NCBI GenBank assembly: GCA_963783145.1 | Contig: CAWAMM010000002.1 | Span: 62,001 to 126,000 of the forward strand | Direction: 5' to 3' | DNA length: 64,000 bases | Origin: DATGKG01 sp963783145 | Lineage (GTDB): Bacteria > Desulfobacterota > Binatia > Binatales > Binataceae | Shown here: positions 8,434-17,583 of the stretch, piece after piece | How the letters are laid out: every line of letters starts with the position of its first letter | How positions within the stretch are numbered: position 1 is the first letter of the stretch | Translations under genes and position numbers: made by a program | Notes under the pieces: generated by a model | The model's database searches: none | Told to the model about the DNA's origin: nothing | Seen by the model: the letters and a program-made list of their open reading frames with translations, nothing else

Positions 8434-8597
8434 GCGGCGATCAGCTGCTTGAGTAAAGGGCTAAGCCGCTGCTCGTCGTGACTACGGATGTCACAACCAC
8501 TCCGAGAGCACTCAAAGCTACGTGCGCTGTCGGTCGCACAAATTGCTCAAGGGTTTCCGATCAGCGACGTAAATATCTCTTAAGGGCTCCGAGCAGC

Positions 8598-9372
8598 TTA
8601 TCTCGACGATTCGGACGTTTCGACCGATGGGTTGGAGTGCGCTTGATGATAGTTCCAGTTTCGCAGGTACGTCTCGGCGATCGCGGGATTGTGTATGATG
8701 ACAAGATTTTCCGCATTGTGCTCTTCAGCCGCCTTCGTGAAGTTGAAGCTCCCAGTGATGACGATCTCGTTATCGATAACGATGATTTTGTTATGCGCGA
8801 TGTTGTGGGCCGCATCGATCATAACCGGCACGCCTTCCTGTTTGAGGAATTTCTCCTCTGAGTAGCCTTCGTGCTCCTTCGACCTATCGAGAATCGCACG
8901 CACGTCCACGCCGCGCTTGCGAGCATCGACCAGCGCTTGAGCGATCGGGGCCGATGTGAATTCATAGGCCTGCAGCAAGACTTGATGGTGCGCGGCGTTG
9001 AGGTCTTGAACGATTGTCGTGGTCGGATCGCAGCCGCCCGGAAGTGTAGGCGCGAAGCAAACCTTGAGCTCGGGCTCGGGGGGGGCTAACGCTCGCCGAG
9101 GTGGGCGAAGTCGCGCTCACCGCTGCTACCAGCAAGCCGGTCGCCATTAATAGGCTAATCGTGCCGCCGATTGCCGTGGGTATCGCGACGACCCATATTG
9201 CGAGACGTACGATGAAAGGCAGCGATTTCCATCCCGATCGTGTTCGAGGAGCTTGCTGAGTCCGGTCGTCGACGTCCATGCTTGCGCCACACTTCGTGCA
9301 GAAGCGCGAGTTGTCACTGTGGCCGTGGGCGCCGCAAATCGGGCAGCCACGACCCCTTTGGTTTCCGAGCAC
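8598..9372 (-). pseudogene. Zinc-ribbon/transmembrane/phospholipase D-like nuclease, frameshifted in a G8 tract
   Basis: The 5' frame (ATG-type start 9372) encodes a zinc ribbon (CPICGAHG, FCTKCGASM) and a membrane helix (IVRLAIWVVAIPTAIGGTISLL). At a run of eight G (9078-9085) the frame is lost; removing one base reads through into EPELKVCFAPTLPGGCD, IVQDLNAAHHQVLLQAYEFTSAPIAQAL and the HKD motif HNKIIVIDNEIVITGSFNFT, ending at 8598. HKD proteins of this size act as nucleases or phosphodiesterases. The downstream part alone (8598-8978) retains the single HKD motif. Phase variation, mutation or sequencing error are all possible. Confidence 0.68.
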
Positions 9373-9685
9373 TGAGCCGCCCTTTTTCTCCCGGGCTGAA
9401 TGCGCCGATCCGATTGTAGTATTTAGCTACAGCGAGGCAAGTAGTCGGCCAAAAAGGGTGTTTCTCCCGGCACCGCGGAATTCCGCCGGTCCCCTTTGGC
9501 GGACGAATTTCCATCGTCCTCATTCGTGATTGGCGAATAAAACGCTCAACGGCGAAATCGACGCCGATGCGCTGCGCGGCCTTCGCATAGGAATCTTTTT
9601 GACCCGCAAAATCCCTTGGCTGCTTCACCCGTACGCGGGTCGTATCGTATTCCCATTTCTGATCATCGATGCAATCTGGTAACCC
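9373..9685. other. Intergenic stretch, nothing recognised
   Basis: This divergent gap lies between the zinc-ribbon/PLD gene and the first ligase. An open frame crosses it on the minus strand into the ligase, but its composition and lack of family motifs mark it as antisense. Promoters for both flanking genes should lie here; I could not single one out. Confidence 0.4.
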
Positions 9686-10957
9686 ATGAGGGCATTTCTC
9701 ACAATTCTGGGGGCCGCAAAGCGATACTGCGGTCTGATGCGTTCCCAGTATTGGAGCGAGGAGGAGCTTCGGTCGTACGTGAGAGCGTCCCTCGACCAAA
9801 CCTTGCGCGATGCGGTCAGGATTCCGTTTTATGCCGCGCGTTTCGGAGGCTCGCCTCGACCGGATGATCTCCCGCAGCTGCCGACAATTGGCCGGCGCGA
9901 GATCGGCGAACTGAATCGTTCGGTGCTCGGTCTCTATCCGGACGGCCTTCGCTTCTCCTCCGACTCTTCTTCGGGATCGACCGGGACGCCGGCGGAGTTC
10001 ATCTTCGATGTTCCTCACCAGCGCGGCCGTTTCGCCGCACGGGCGCGGTATCTGAGAGAAAATGGATGGACACCGTTCGAGCGAACCGCGTGGCTGACGT
10101 ATGGTGTCTTTCGAACAGCCCGCAACGATGACGAGCAACTCATGCGAAGCCGGCTTCGGATGTTAAACTATTTCATTCCGGCGTCGCCGGGCCTTGACGG
10201 CAACCTGGAGCAGCTTTGCCAGCTCGACCCGGTCTTTCTATACACCTTTCCCTCCTATCTCGAGATTTTGCTAAATCGGCTCCCAAAAATCGGACGCCGC
10301 CTACACTCGATCAAGAAGATTTTCACTGGAGCTGAAGTGCTCGAAGACTCTCTTCGGCAGCGAACGAAGGAAGCGCTCGGCATCGATATCGCGGAGAACT
10401 ACGGATCCACCGAGGCGTTCCTGGCCTGGGAATGCCCTGCAGGAAATCATCACATCAACGCCGAGCACGTGCTGCTGGAGATCGTCGACGAGCATGGCAA
10501 CGCGGTCGCGCCGGGACAGATCGGCAGAGTTCTGGTTACTACGCTGGAAAATCGTCTAGCACCGCTGGTGCGGTATGAGATTGGCGACTATGCCGTCGCG
10601 GCAGCGGGTAAGTGCGATTGCGGCCGAACGCTTCCACTGATCGGCAAGATCATCGGTCGGGCGATGAATCTGTTTCGGCTGCGCGATGGAAAACTTATTT
10701 CGCCATGGCATCTCGCGACCGCGGTGAGGAACTGCGCCGAGGTGAAACAATTCCAGATCCTCCAAAACTCGGTGGGGCATTTTACGGTCCGCTTCGTTTC
10801 GGATTGCGCATTGATCGCCGAGGCTGAGGGAATGATTCGGGGTGGCTTTGGCAAGATTCTTGGCAATGACGTGTCGGTGAACTTCCAAAGAGTGCCGGAG
10901 ATCTCTCGCACCGCGGGCGGCAAGTACATGACCGCGCTTTCGGAATTGGCGGACTGA
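9686..10957 (+). CDS. PaaK/CapK-like adenylate-forming ligase, copy 1
   Basis: This 423-residue protein of the phenylacetate-CoA ligase-like superfamily carries the phosphate-binding loop SSSGSTGTPAEF, the A5-type motif NYGSTEAFLAW, the A7/A8 region LVRYEIGDYAV and a CxCGRTLPLIGKIIGR segment typical of CapK/PaaK proteins. It should activate a carboxylic acid as acyl-AMP, with CoA or another acceptor unknown. It is followed after 12 nt by a paralogue in the same orientation, so the two are almost surely one operon. The start is an ATG in MRAFLTILGAAKRY; the family N-terminal segment with RSQYW is present. Confidence 0.83.
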   Translation: MRAFLTILGAAKRYCGLMRSQYWSEEELRSYVRASLDQTLRDAVRIPFYAARFGGSPRPDDLPQLPTIGRREIGELNRSVLGLYPDGLRFSSDSSSGSTGTPAEFIFDVPHQRGRFAARARYLRENGWTPFERTAWLTYGVFRTARNDDEQLMRSRLRMLNYFIPASPGLDGNLEQLCQLDPVFLYTFPSYLEILLNRLPKIGRRLHSIKKIFTGAEVLEDSLRQRTKEALGIDIAENYGSTEAFLAWECPAGNHHINAEHVLLEIVDEHGNAVAPGQIGRVLVTTLENRLAPLVRYEIGDYAVAAAGKCDCGRTLPLIGKIIGRAMNLFRLRDGKLISPWHLATAVRNCAEVKQFQILQNSVGHFTVRFVSDCALIAEAEGMIRGGFGKILGNDVSVNFQRVPEISRTAGGKYMTALSELAD

Positions 10958-10969
10958 AAGCATTTCCCA

Positions 10970-12286
10970 TTGGCGCATCCTTACTTCTCAATCCGGCAGC
11001 TTTACGCCAAACTTTGTGGTGGAATGTCCGCTCTGCGAATGGCACTGGATGCCGCCCCGCGATACGCCTTCCTGCTGCGATCGCAATACTGGAAGGCGGA
11101 TCAAATTCGCGCATACACGGAGCGCCGTCTCGCACGCACGCTCGAGGCGGCGGCGAAGATTCCCTTTTATGCGGAACGTTTGGGAGGATCGCTGAGGCCG
11201 GATGACTTCGCGCAGCTCCCAATCCTCGAACGCACCGACATTGCCGCCCTCAACGCATCGGTGCGCTCGATGTATCCGCCGGATCGCCGTTTTTTATGGG
11301 GCGCTTCATCAGGTGTGACCGGGATAGAGGCCGAGTTTCTCTTCGACCGCGCGCGAGTGCGCGGCCGCTACGCGGCACGGATTCGCTATCTGCGAGCCCA
11401 TGCATGGAATCCTTTGCGACGCACGATTTTCCATCAGGTGAACCATCCGCCGGACTCAGATTGGGTCAGGCATCGTATGCTGCCGGGCTTGATGGCCGTG
11501 AGCACCGACCTCGCCAGGCAGTTCGAGCGGATTGTCGAGATTGATCCATTTTACCTCTACATGTTTCCCTCCAACCTTGAGGGGATGCTCCAGTTCCTGG
11601 AGGACTCCAACCGAAAGCTCCCATCACTACGGCTGGTTTTCACGGTGGCCGAGACGGTCGACGATGCACTGCGTCAGCGAGCCAGACGGACCCTGGGAGT
11701 AGAGATCGCTGACAACTACGGCGCCACCGAGGGATTCATCGCGTGGCAATGCCCGCAGGGTAGCTATCACATCAACGCGGAGCATGTTCTGGTCGAGCTG
11801 GTGGACGATAGCGGCGATCAGGTCGCGCCCGGCGAGATGGGTCGAGTGCTGATTACGACACTGGAAAACTATCTGATGCCGCTGCTGCGCTATGATCTGA
11901 GCGACTATGCCATCGCGGCGGCGGGAACTTGCCGGTGCGGTCGTACACTGCCGCTGCTTGGCCGCATCGTTGGCCGCAAGCGCGTGATGTTTCGCGGAGC
12001 TGACGGCCGCATCTACTTCCCCTACGTCCTCATCGACACGCTGCGAATGACGCCGGCGATAAGACAATACCAACTGGTTCAGGTGGCGCCCGAAGCTTTC
12101 CGCGTTCGCTACGTTGCGGATAGCGTACTCGATAGCACCACGCAGTCGCGAATTCGCAAGGAGTTCCAGACCATCCGCGACACCTCAGTTACGATCGAGT
12201 TTGACCGCGTCGCCGAGTTCGCGCGTACCCGCTCGGGTAAGTTCCTGCAAGCGATCTCAGAATTCGCCGTTCAAAATGAGACGTGA
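10970..12286 (+). CDS. PaaK/CapK-like adenylate-forming ligase, copy 2
   Basis: This paralogue of the preceding gene (438 residues from a TTG at 10970) shares RSQYW, IPFYAERLGGS, NYGATEGFIAW, ITTLENYLMPLLRYDLSDYA and CRCGRTLPLLGRIVGR. The phosphate-binding loop is altered to GASSGVTGIEAEF, losing the T/S-T-G-x-P of copy 1, so activity may be reduced or substrate use changed. The likely true start is the ATG at 11024 or 11039, which aligns with copy 1. The gene pair suggests tandem duplication followed by divergence. Confidence 0.8.
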   Translation: MAHPYFSIRQLYAKLCGGMSALRMALDAAPRYAFLLRSQYWKADQIRAYTERRLARTLEAAAKIPFYAERLGGSLRPDDFAQLPILERTDIAALNASVRSMYPPDRRFLWGASSGVTGIEAEFLFDRARVRGRYAARIRYLRAHAWNPLRRTIFHQVNHPPDSDWVRHRMLPGLMAVSTDLARQFERIVEIDPFYLYMFPSNLEGMLQFLEDSNRKLPSLRLVFTVAETVDDALRQRARRTLGVEIADNYGATEGFIAWQCPQGSYHINAEHVLVELVDDSGDQVAPGEMGRVLITTLENYLMPLLRYDLSDYAIAAAGTCRCGRTLPLLGRIVGRKRVMFRGADGRIYFPYVLIDTLRMTPAIRQYQLVQVAPEAFRVRYVADSVLDSTTQSRIRKEFQTIRDTSVTIEFDRVAEFARTRSGKFLQAISEFAVQNET

Positions 12287-12326
12287 GGTCGTGCGCAGCG
12301 GAACGAGCGGCCGTCATCATTCGCGC

Positions 12327-13100
12327 TCATCGCCCAACGAATTTCGGTTCGCGTTTTTCCAGAAATGCGCGCACCCCTTCCTGATGATCCGCGGTCTTGA
12401 ATAACTCCGCCAAACTGGTGCTTACCCACGCGCCTAGTACCCTCCAATCGGGATCCAACGCGCGACGCAGTCCTTGCTTAATTCGGCGCGCCGCCAGCGG
12501 CGGATTCGCGGCTATCTTCCTGGCCAGTTCCATTGAGGTCGGCATCAACTGGGCGTGAGGAACAACGCGAGATACCAGCCCGACGCGCAGTGCCTCCGTG
12601 GCGTCTATGATGTCGCCGGTGAGCAGAAGCTCCGCCGCTCGCTCGCGTCCCACCAATTGCGCGAGGCGCCCGATGCCAGGCACATCGCAACAAAGGCCGC
12701 GCTTGATGAACAATTCGCCGAACCGCGCCTTTTCCGAGGCAACCCGCAAATCGGCCATCAGTGCCAGTTCCATCCCCCATCCGACGGCCGCGCCGTTTAC
12801 TGCCGCGATGATCGGAACATCGCTGTTCAGAATTGCGTCGGCCGCAGGAGTCAGGCGCGGCTCCAGCTTGGCGGTTGCCGCCTTGCCGCTCGCCGATGCC
12901 ATCACCAATTTGACGTCATCTCCGGAGCAGAACGCCGGGTCGGCGCCGGTTATGATCAAGCATCGTGCGGCGGTACTACGCACCCCATCCTCAAGTTCGC
13001 GGTAAGTAGTAAACGTGAGAGCGTTGCGCGCCTCCGGTCTCCGTAGCGTGATGACTCCTACGTCTCCCTCGGTCTCGTAACTGATTTCCTGATATGCCAT
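12327..13100 (-). CDS. Enoyl-CoA hydratase/isomerase family protein
   Basis: This 257-residue crotonase-fold protein has the first oxyanion-hole motif FCSGDD, the second motif NGAAVGWGMELAL, and the acidic-residue region FGELFIKRGLCCDVPG. It acts on acyl-CoA thioesters (hydration, isomerisation or related chemistry) in the cytoplasm; the substrate is unknown. It is the second gene of a minus-strand pair, starting 14 nt after the CrtC/lipocalin-like gene. The length is normal for the family and no damage is visible. Confidence 0.92.
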   Translation of the reverse strand: MAYQEISYETEGDVGVITLRRPEARNALTFTTYRELEDGVRSTAARCLIITGADPAFCSGDDVKLVMASASGKAATAKLEPRLTPAADAILNSDVPIIAAVNGAAVGWGMELALMADLRVASEKARFGELFIKRGLCCDVPGIGRLAQLVGRERAAELLLTGDIIDATEALRVGLVSRVVPHAQLMPTSMELARKIAANPPLAARRIKQGLRRALDPDWRVLGAWVSTSLAELFKTADHQEGVRAFLEKREPKFVGR

Positions 13101-13114
13101 TGGCGACTCCGTCC

Positions 13115-14131
13115 TTATGCCTGGTCCCCTTTAACTGCCACCCAATACTCTGCGATGCCGAAGCCAGTGCGGCCCTCGTGATGGAATTCCGCCACTCCTT
13201 CGTTGACCAGGGTGGCTCCTCCAGGCATCGCAATCTTGGTTGGGCATACGGTGAAAACGATACCATCGGTTTTGAATTTGGTCCCGTCCGCTGCCACCCC
13301 GCTCATCCGAAATGCCTGCTGTAGCACCGAATTCGGTTCATAGTCACTTTCGATTTCGGCATTAAGGAGCGGGATGTTTTTCTGCTCTCGTTGCAAGAAA
13401 CCTTGGCCGCGAAGTGCGCCGTCGGAACCGCGAACGCAGGTGACCGCAAAGGCGAGGTCTGCACCGAAGGTCGCGGTGAGCCAGATGGTGAAGGTCGGGG
13501 GCTGATCGCTTTTGCGCGGCGCATCGGGAGCCGAAGTCTTCGAGGTGGATGATTGCCATGTTCGCGGGCCCCACGATTTGTCGCGCAAGCCCCATGCATT
13601 AATGGAATGCGTTTCGTCGCCAATCCGAAGGTCGCCTTGGATTTCGCAAACCTGCTCGAAATGGCCGTGATCACCACGCCAGAAGTAGAAAGGATCGCCG
13701 ATTCCTGCATAGTTGACCCGCATCGACAAATTGGCGGGATTGAACCATCCCTCAGGACGACTTTTGCGGGGCGTCACCAGGATGCGTCCATCGGGAATAT
13801 CTTGCGTGGCGCCTTCATACGCCACGGACCAGGAACGAAAGGGCTCTTTCAGCGATAACTCGAGACCACCTACGCTGAGACTCTGATCGCCTTTGGGCGA
13901 GTCGCGTCGCGCATAACAGAAGGCGACGCGACGGCCCTCGAGATATACCGCATTGAGGCCGTCAGCCCAGCCTTCGTTGCTCCGAAAGCCCATCCGGGTA
14001 AACGCACTCACCCGGGTTTTGGGATCGACGAAGTAGAAGTAATAGCTTTCGCTCCAGGCTGACTCTCCAAGTATCTGATGCGGATATTCATCGGCCGGAT
14101 TCGGGGTCTGAACGACATCAAACTGAGCCAT
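13115..14131 (-). CDS. CrtC/lipocalin-like protein (DUF7064/DUF7065 type)
   Basis: This 338-residue beta-rich protein is marked by SESYYFYFVD, the central GHFEQVCEIQGDLRIGDETHSI and the conserved GLRDKSWGPRTW. This pattern belongs to CrtC/AttH-lipocalin-related proteins often found beside CoA-thioester enzymes. No catalytic function is established for this subgroup. It heads a two-gene operon with the enoyl-CoA hydratase, so a role in the same acyl or terpenoid degradation route is plausible. Assignment rests on motif memory, not on a search. Confidence 0.6.
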   Translation of the reverse strand: MAQFDVVQTPNPADEYPHQILGESAWSESYYFYFVDPKTRVSAFTRMGFRSNEGWADGLNAVYLEGRRVAFCYARRDSPKGDQSLSVGGLELSLKEPFRSWSVAYEGATQDIPDGRILVTPRKSRPEGWFNPANLSMRVNYAGIGDPFYFWRGDHGHFEQVCEIQGDLRIGDETHSINAWGLRDKSWGPRTWQSSTSKTSAPDAPRKSDQPPTFTIWLTATFGADLAFAVTCVRGSDGALRGQGFLQREQKNIPLLNAEIESDYEPNSVLQQAFRMSGVAADGTKFKTDGIVFTVCPTKIAMPGGATLVNEGVAEFHHEGRTGFGIAEYWVAVKGDQA

Positions 14132-14430
14132 CTCGGGTGCACCATCCCCTGTGGAAATCGCGACCCTAGATTAAGCCTGTGCGGTGGAAACCATCAACCG
14201 CCGTTACGAGCTGCAATCTGAAGCTGCGGGTTGAAGGGTGGCTCACCTTCAACGGCGCGACCCAAGTCCTAAAGTGGCGATCGCCGGATGTGGTTGGCGT
14301 GGGTAGCCGAGCATTGGCGGCTGATATAGTTGACGATTCGAGCAACCGGCAATGTTGCCGTCTGTTGCTGTCGCGCAGGGTATCGCGACAAACCACTTTC
14401 GCGCGGAACGGTGCCGCGCGGTCTAAAGGT
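14132..14430. other. Intergenic stretch, no gene supported
   Basis: This ~300-bp gap separates the CrtC-like gene from the ATP-grasp gene, both on the minus strand. Short open frames here show no family motifs. It should contain the promoter of the CrtC-like/enoyl-CoA hydratase pair. Confidence 0.4.
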
Positions 14431-15411
14431 TCAACATGCCTGGCGGCGGGTTTCTTCGATGAGGATCTCGGCCGCGCGGCGCAGCCCGCCGAATTGCGAG
14501 GCGTATTCGAACCCCGCAAAAGCCTGGATCGATTTGCCGGTACGCGAGGAGAGGTGCCACACCTCGCCTGAGGAATTGACCTCGACGACAAACAGCCGGC
14601 CACTTGGCTCCTCCCGCAAAATGTCGACCCCAAGTACCGCGATATCCGGAAAGGCTTTATGCGTGTGCTCGGCGAGCGCGATTATCTCCCGATCGTTTTC
14701 CAGGGTGAACGAGCATCCGGGATGGGTCGCGCTTACAGATGATGTCGTGAAGCCGTCGAGCCCAAGGAAGGGTCGGCGTTCGTGCGAGCATTCGGCACGC
14801 TGGGAGTAGAGAGGCTTTCCAAAGAGAGTGCACACTCGATACGACACCGGCCACGCCCCAGTGTAGACGAACTTCTGGGCGATAACCGCACAGCGGCTGG
14901 CGAAACGGACCGGGGTCTTCGAGGGAGTCCAACGTGCGCGGCCCGCGCGCCGGATGCGAACGTCGGCCCCGCACCCACCGTAGTCAGGCTTGGTGACGAC
15001 GTAGCGCCCGAGGTCGGTAACATCTGGCGAATGGCTCCGTGTGAGCAGACGCCACTGCGGGACCGGGATTCCGGCTGCCTCCATGCGGCGATACTCTTCG
15101 CTCTTCGGAAGCAGTCTTCCACTCCGAACAATTCCTCGAATAGGACGGTAAAAGAGGAGGCGCCGGGGCGCGAAGATCAAAGTTGGTCTGAGAAGCGCGA
15201 AGTAGCGCAGCAGGCTCGCAGCTGTATCGAAAAATGGAATAGGCCGGATCTCCGGAGCCATCTGCCGGCAGTATGCGGCTATCTCGCGAAAATCGTCGAA
15301 GGCAAATTGCTCGCCTCGGCGTGCAACCATGACGAGATTGCGGCGAATCCGCGGCAGCGCTTCGCCCGATTCGGGGTCAGGCAAGACCTCCGCTGGCGTT
15401 CCACTTGTCAT
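14431..15411 (-). CDS. ATP-grasp superfamily protein
   Basis: This 326-residue protein has C-terminal ATP-grasp features: VLGVDILREEPSG followed by LFVVEVNSSGEVWHL (metal and ATP ligands), a middle VVTKPDYGGCGADVRI (glycine-rich ATP-binding loop) and VIAQKFVYTG. ATP-grasp enzymes ligate a carboxylate to an amine or thiol through an acyl phosphate. The N-terminal ~110 residues (MAPEIRPIPFFDTA) are not recognised. Substrate is unknown; the PaaK-like ligases nearby make an acyl-modification pathway conceivable, but nothing proves a link. Confidence 0.72.
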   Translation of the reverse strand: MTSGTPAEVLPDPESGEALPRIRRNLVMVARRGEQFAFDDFREIAAYCRQMAPEIRPIPFFDTAASLLRYFALLRPTLIFAPRRLLFYRPIRGIVRSGRLLPKSEEYRRMEAAGIPVPQWRLLTRSHSPDVTDLGRYVVTKPDYGGCGADVRIRRAGRARWTPSKTPVRFASRCAVIAQKFVYTGAWPVSYRVCTLFGKPLYSQRAECSHERRPFLGLDGFTTSSVSATHPGCSFTLENDREIIALAEHTHKAFPDIAVLGVDILREEPSGRLFVVEVNSSGEVWHLSSRTGKSIQAFAGFEYASQFGGLRRAAEILIEETRRQAC

Positions 15412-15430
15412 TCTGGGTCAAATAGTTACT

Positions 15431-15610
15431 CAAAAATTGTGATACCCGCGAGAGCTTTCCAAAGCCGCGTCGGTGTGTGGGGCGAAATAACTACGCACTG
15501 CACGCACGTAGTAGTTGTTGGTCTTATTGTCGTTCCTCATGTAGCTATTGTTGAAGTTCACGTCCATTGACAGTCCCCAAGGCGCCACCGCCCAAAAAAC
15601 AGCAAAGCCA
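15431..15610 (-). pseudogene. Remnant of a DUF1566-like (Lcl) domain C-terminus
   Basis: One frame ending at TGA 15431-15433 reads MDVNFNNSYMRNDNKTNNYY then VRAVR. That NNGxxxxxNKTNxxYVRAVR ending is the hallmark of DUF1566/Lcl C-terminal domains of secreted or lipoproteins. The frame upstream loses family similarity within about 30 codons and no start is available, so only a fragment remains. Upstream (15620-15790) one frame gives a short hydrophobic stretch of no recognised family. Confidence 0.45.
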
Positions 15611-15792
15611 ACATTCGCGCGAGGAACACCTTGTTGATCGGCTGCTTCGGCTGCATCGACAGGAACGCGGCAAACAGCAACACCGCGGCAACCTTTTGTA
15701 CGCCGCCGGTTTCAATAGCCAGTCGTCACATGGCCGCGAGCTGGTATGTACTATTCTTCTACGTGCTCAGCTGCTCGCAGAAAAAAGTTGAA

Positions 15793-16074
15793 TTATTTGG
15801 CGCCCAGAACCATGTCCTTGAGCGCCTTGGCCGCGGTGAAGCGCAGCCGCGTGCGTGCGGAAATCTTGATCGCCTCTCCCGTCGCCGGATTGCGGCCCAT
15901 GCGCGCCTTGGTCTTGCGCTTACGGAAAATTCCCAGACCCGCCAACCGTAGCGAGCCTTCCTTCTTCAGTTCGCGTACTACCAGCGCGGTGAGCTCTTCG
16001 AGCGCGCTCTTGGCCTGCTTCTTGGAGATCCCGACTTTGTCAGCGAGATGCGCCACTACTTGCGCCTGCGTCAT
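15793..16074 (-). CDS. hup: HU/IHF-family DNA-binding protein
   Basis: This histone-like protein is recognised by MTQAQVVAHLADKVGISKKQ, VVRELKKEGSLRLAGLGIF, then KRKTKARMGRNPATGEAIKI, the DNA-binding arm with the RNPxTGE motif, and FTAAKALKDMV. It bends and compacts DNA as a dimer. I choose the ATG at 16074 because HU proteins begin MTxAxxV and an AGGAGGAGG tract lies immediately upstream; the frame is open to 16131 and an ATG at 16089 is also possible. This would be a 93-residue protein, the normal size. Confidence 0.93.
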   Translation of the reverse strand: MTQAQVVAHLADKVGISKKQAKSALEELTALVVRELKKEGSLRLAGLGIFRKRKTKARMGRNPATGEAIKISARTRLRFTAAKALKDMVLGAK

Positions 16075-16309
16075 CCTCCTCCTCCTCATTGCGCCCGCAT
16101 TGCGCGGCTGCCAGTAAGACTGAGCGAGCACTTTCGCTATTGCAAGTGGGAAGGTCCCAAAAAGCGGTCCTTTTTTTTCGTAAGGATCGCGCAGATTTTC
16201 CCGCGCAGGGCACGGATCACCGGCGCTTTGCTCTTGCCGATCGCATCGACTGCCGGCGAAGCCAAGCCATCCGCGGTGAGCACTTGGCCTTCGCTCATCC
16301 GGACCGGTC

Positions 16310-17509
16310 TCAGATTATGCCTTGGTGCTTGAGTTCATCCAGATAAGCGTCGTCGAGCCCTAGCCGCTCGCCATAGACCTCGCGGTTGTGCTGGCCGAGC
16401 AGCGGGGAGCTCTTCACCTCGACCGGCGAGTCCTCGAGCTTCACCGGACACCCGGGCATCGTGAATTTTCCGCGCACCGGATGGTTTATCGTCACGATCA
16501 TTTCGCGCTCGCGCAGATGGGGGTCGTTTAGCAGTTCGACACTATCGAGCACGGCGCCGCACGGCACCCCCGCCTCGCCCATGATTTTCATCACTTCGTG
16601 CTTAGTTCGGCGTGAGGTCCATTCCTCAACGATTTGCGTCAAGGTTTCGAGATTGGCGCGGCGCTGCTTGCGGTCTGTAAAGCGCGGGTCGACTGCCACC
16701 TCGGGCTTGCCAATCGTCGCGAACAGCGTTTCCCACATCTCCTGATTGGAGCAATAGAGGTAGACATAATCGTTGGGACCGCACGGAGAACATTTGAATA
16801 TGTCGCCCAGCGGTCCGGCGCCAAGGCGATTGCCGACCCGCGGGGTTGGTTTGCCGGTCAGATAGGTCCCCATCATCGGCACGCGGACGAAATTGAGCAC
16901 CGCATCTTGCATCGCGACTTCGACCTTCTGGCCCTTGCCGGTGCGTTCGCGCTGAAAAAGCGCCGCGATCACGCCACATGCTGCGTGCATCCCGGTGCCG
17001 GTGTCACCGATCGTCGGTCCGGGCTTGAGTGGCGGTGACCCAGGAAATCCAGTCAGCGCCATCGCGCCGCCCGCGGCTTGCGCGATCATGTCGAAGCTTT
17101 TGTATTGGCTGTACGGGCCATAAGTGCCGAAGCCCTTGACCGTCAGATAGATCAGGCGCGGATTGACCGAGCGTAGACGCTCGAAGCCCAGGCCGAAACT
17201 CTTCATGGTGCCGAGCGAATAGTTCTCGCTGACGATGTCGACCTTTTTTGCCAAGTCGAGAAAGATCTCGCGGCCGCGCTCCGATTTAAGATTGAGCGTG
17301 ATGCTGCGCTTGTTCGCGTTGAGCAGCATGAAGTAGTAGGAATCGACGCCCGGCTTTTCGGTAACCCGCCAACGCCCCTGCTCACCCATCTTCGGCTCTT
17401 CGACCTTGATCACCTCGGCGCCGAGCCAGGCGAGCATCTCGGTGCAGGAAGGACCGGCTTCATATTGCGTGAGATCAAGAACTGTCACTCCGGCCAACGC
17501 CTTTTCCAT
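16310..17509 (-). CDS. CaiB/BaiF (class III) CoA-transferase
   Basis: This 399-residue class III CoA-transferase starts MEKALAGVTVLDLTQYEAGPSCTEMLAWLGAEVIKVE and has the catalytic-region segment VEVAMQDAVLNF, whose Asp is the expected nucleophile forming the acyl-anhydride. It also has the usual C-terminal MPGCPVKLEDSP and LGQHNREVY. It transfers CoA between carboxylic acids, substrate unknown. It is separated by 74 bp from the downstream LLM oxidoreductase on the same strand (transcribed from the oxidoreductase toward it). No damage is visible. Confidence 0.93.
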   Translation of the reverse strand: MEKALAGVTVLDLTQYEAGPSCTEMLAWLGAEVIKVEEPKMGEQGRWRVTEKPGVDSYYFMLLNANKRSITLNLKSERGREIFLDLAKKVDIVSENYSLGTMKSFGLGFERLRSVNPRLIYLTVKGFGTYGPYSQYKSFDMIAQAAGGAMALTGFPGSPPLKPGPTIGDTGTGMHAACGVIAALFQRERTGKGQKVEVAMQDAVLNFVRVPMMGTYLTGKPTPRVGNRLGAGPLGDIFKCSPCGPNDYVYLYCSNQEMWETLFATIGKPEVAVDPRFTDRKQRRANLETLTQIVEEWTSRRTKHEVMKIMGEAGVPCGAVLDSVELLNDPHLREREMIVTINHPVRGKFTMPGCPVKLEDSPVEVKSSPLLGQHNREVYGERLGLDDAYLDELKHQGII

Positions 17510-17583
17510 CGCGTCCCTCCGTGGAAAGTAAGCCCGTTTGCTTTCTTATCTGCTCTCTATGGGCAACGGACAAGGGGACCAAG

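Noticed and set aside
9314..10138. Long minus-strand open frame (274 codons) opposite the first ligase
   Set aside because: It overlaps a clear PaaK-like gene on the other strand and shows no domain motif; it is an antisense shadow of G+C-rich coding sequence.
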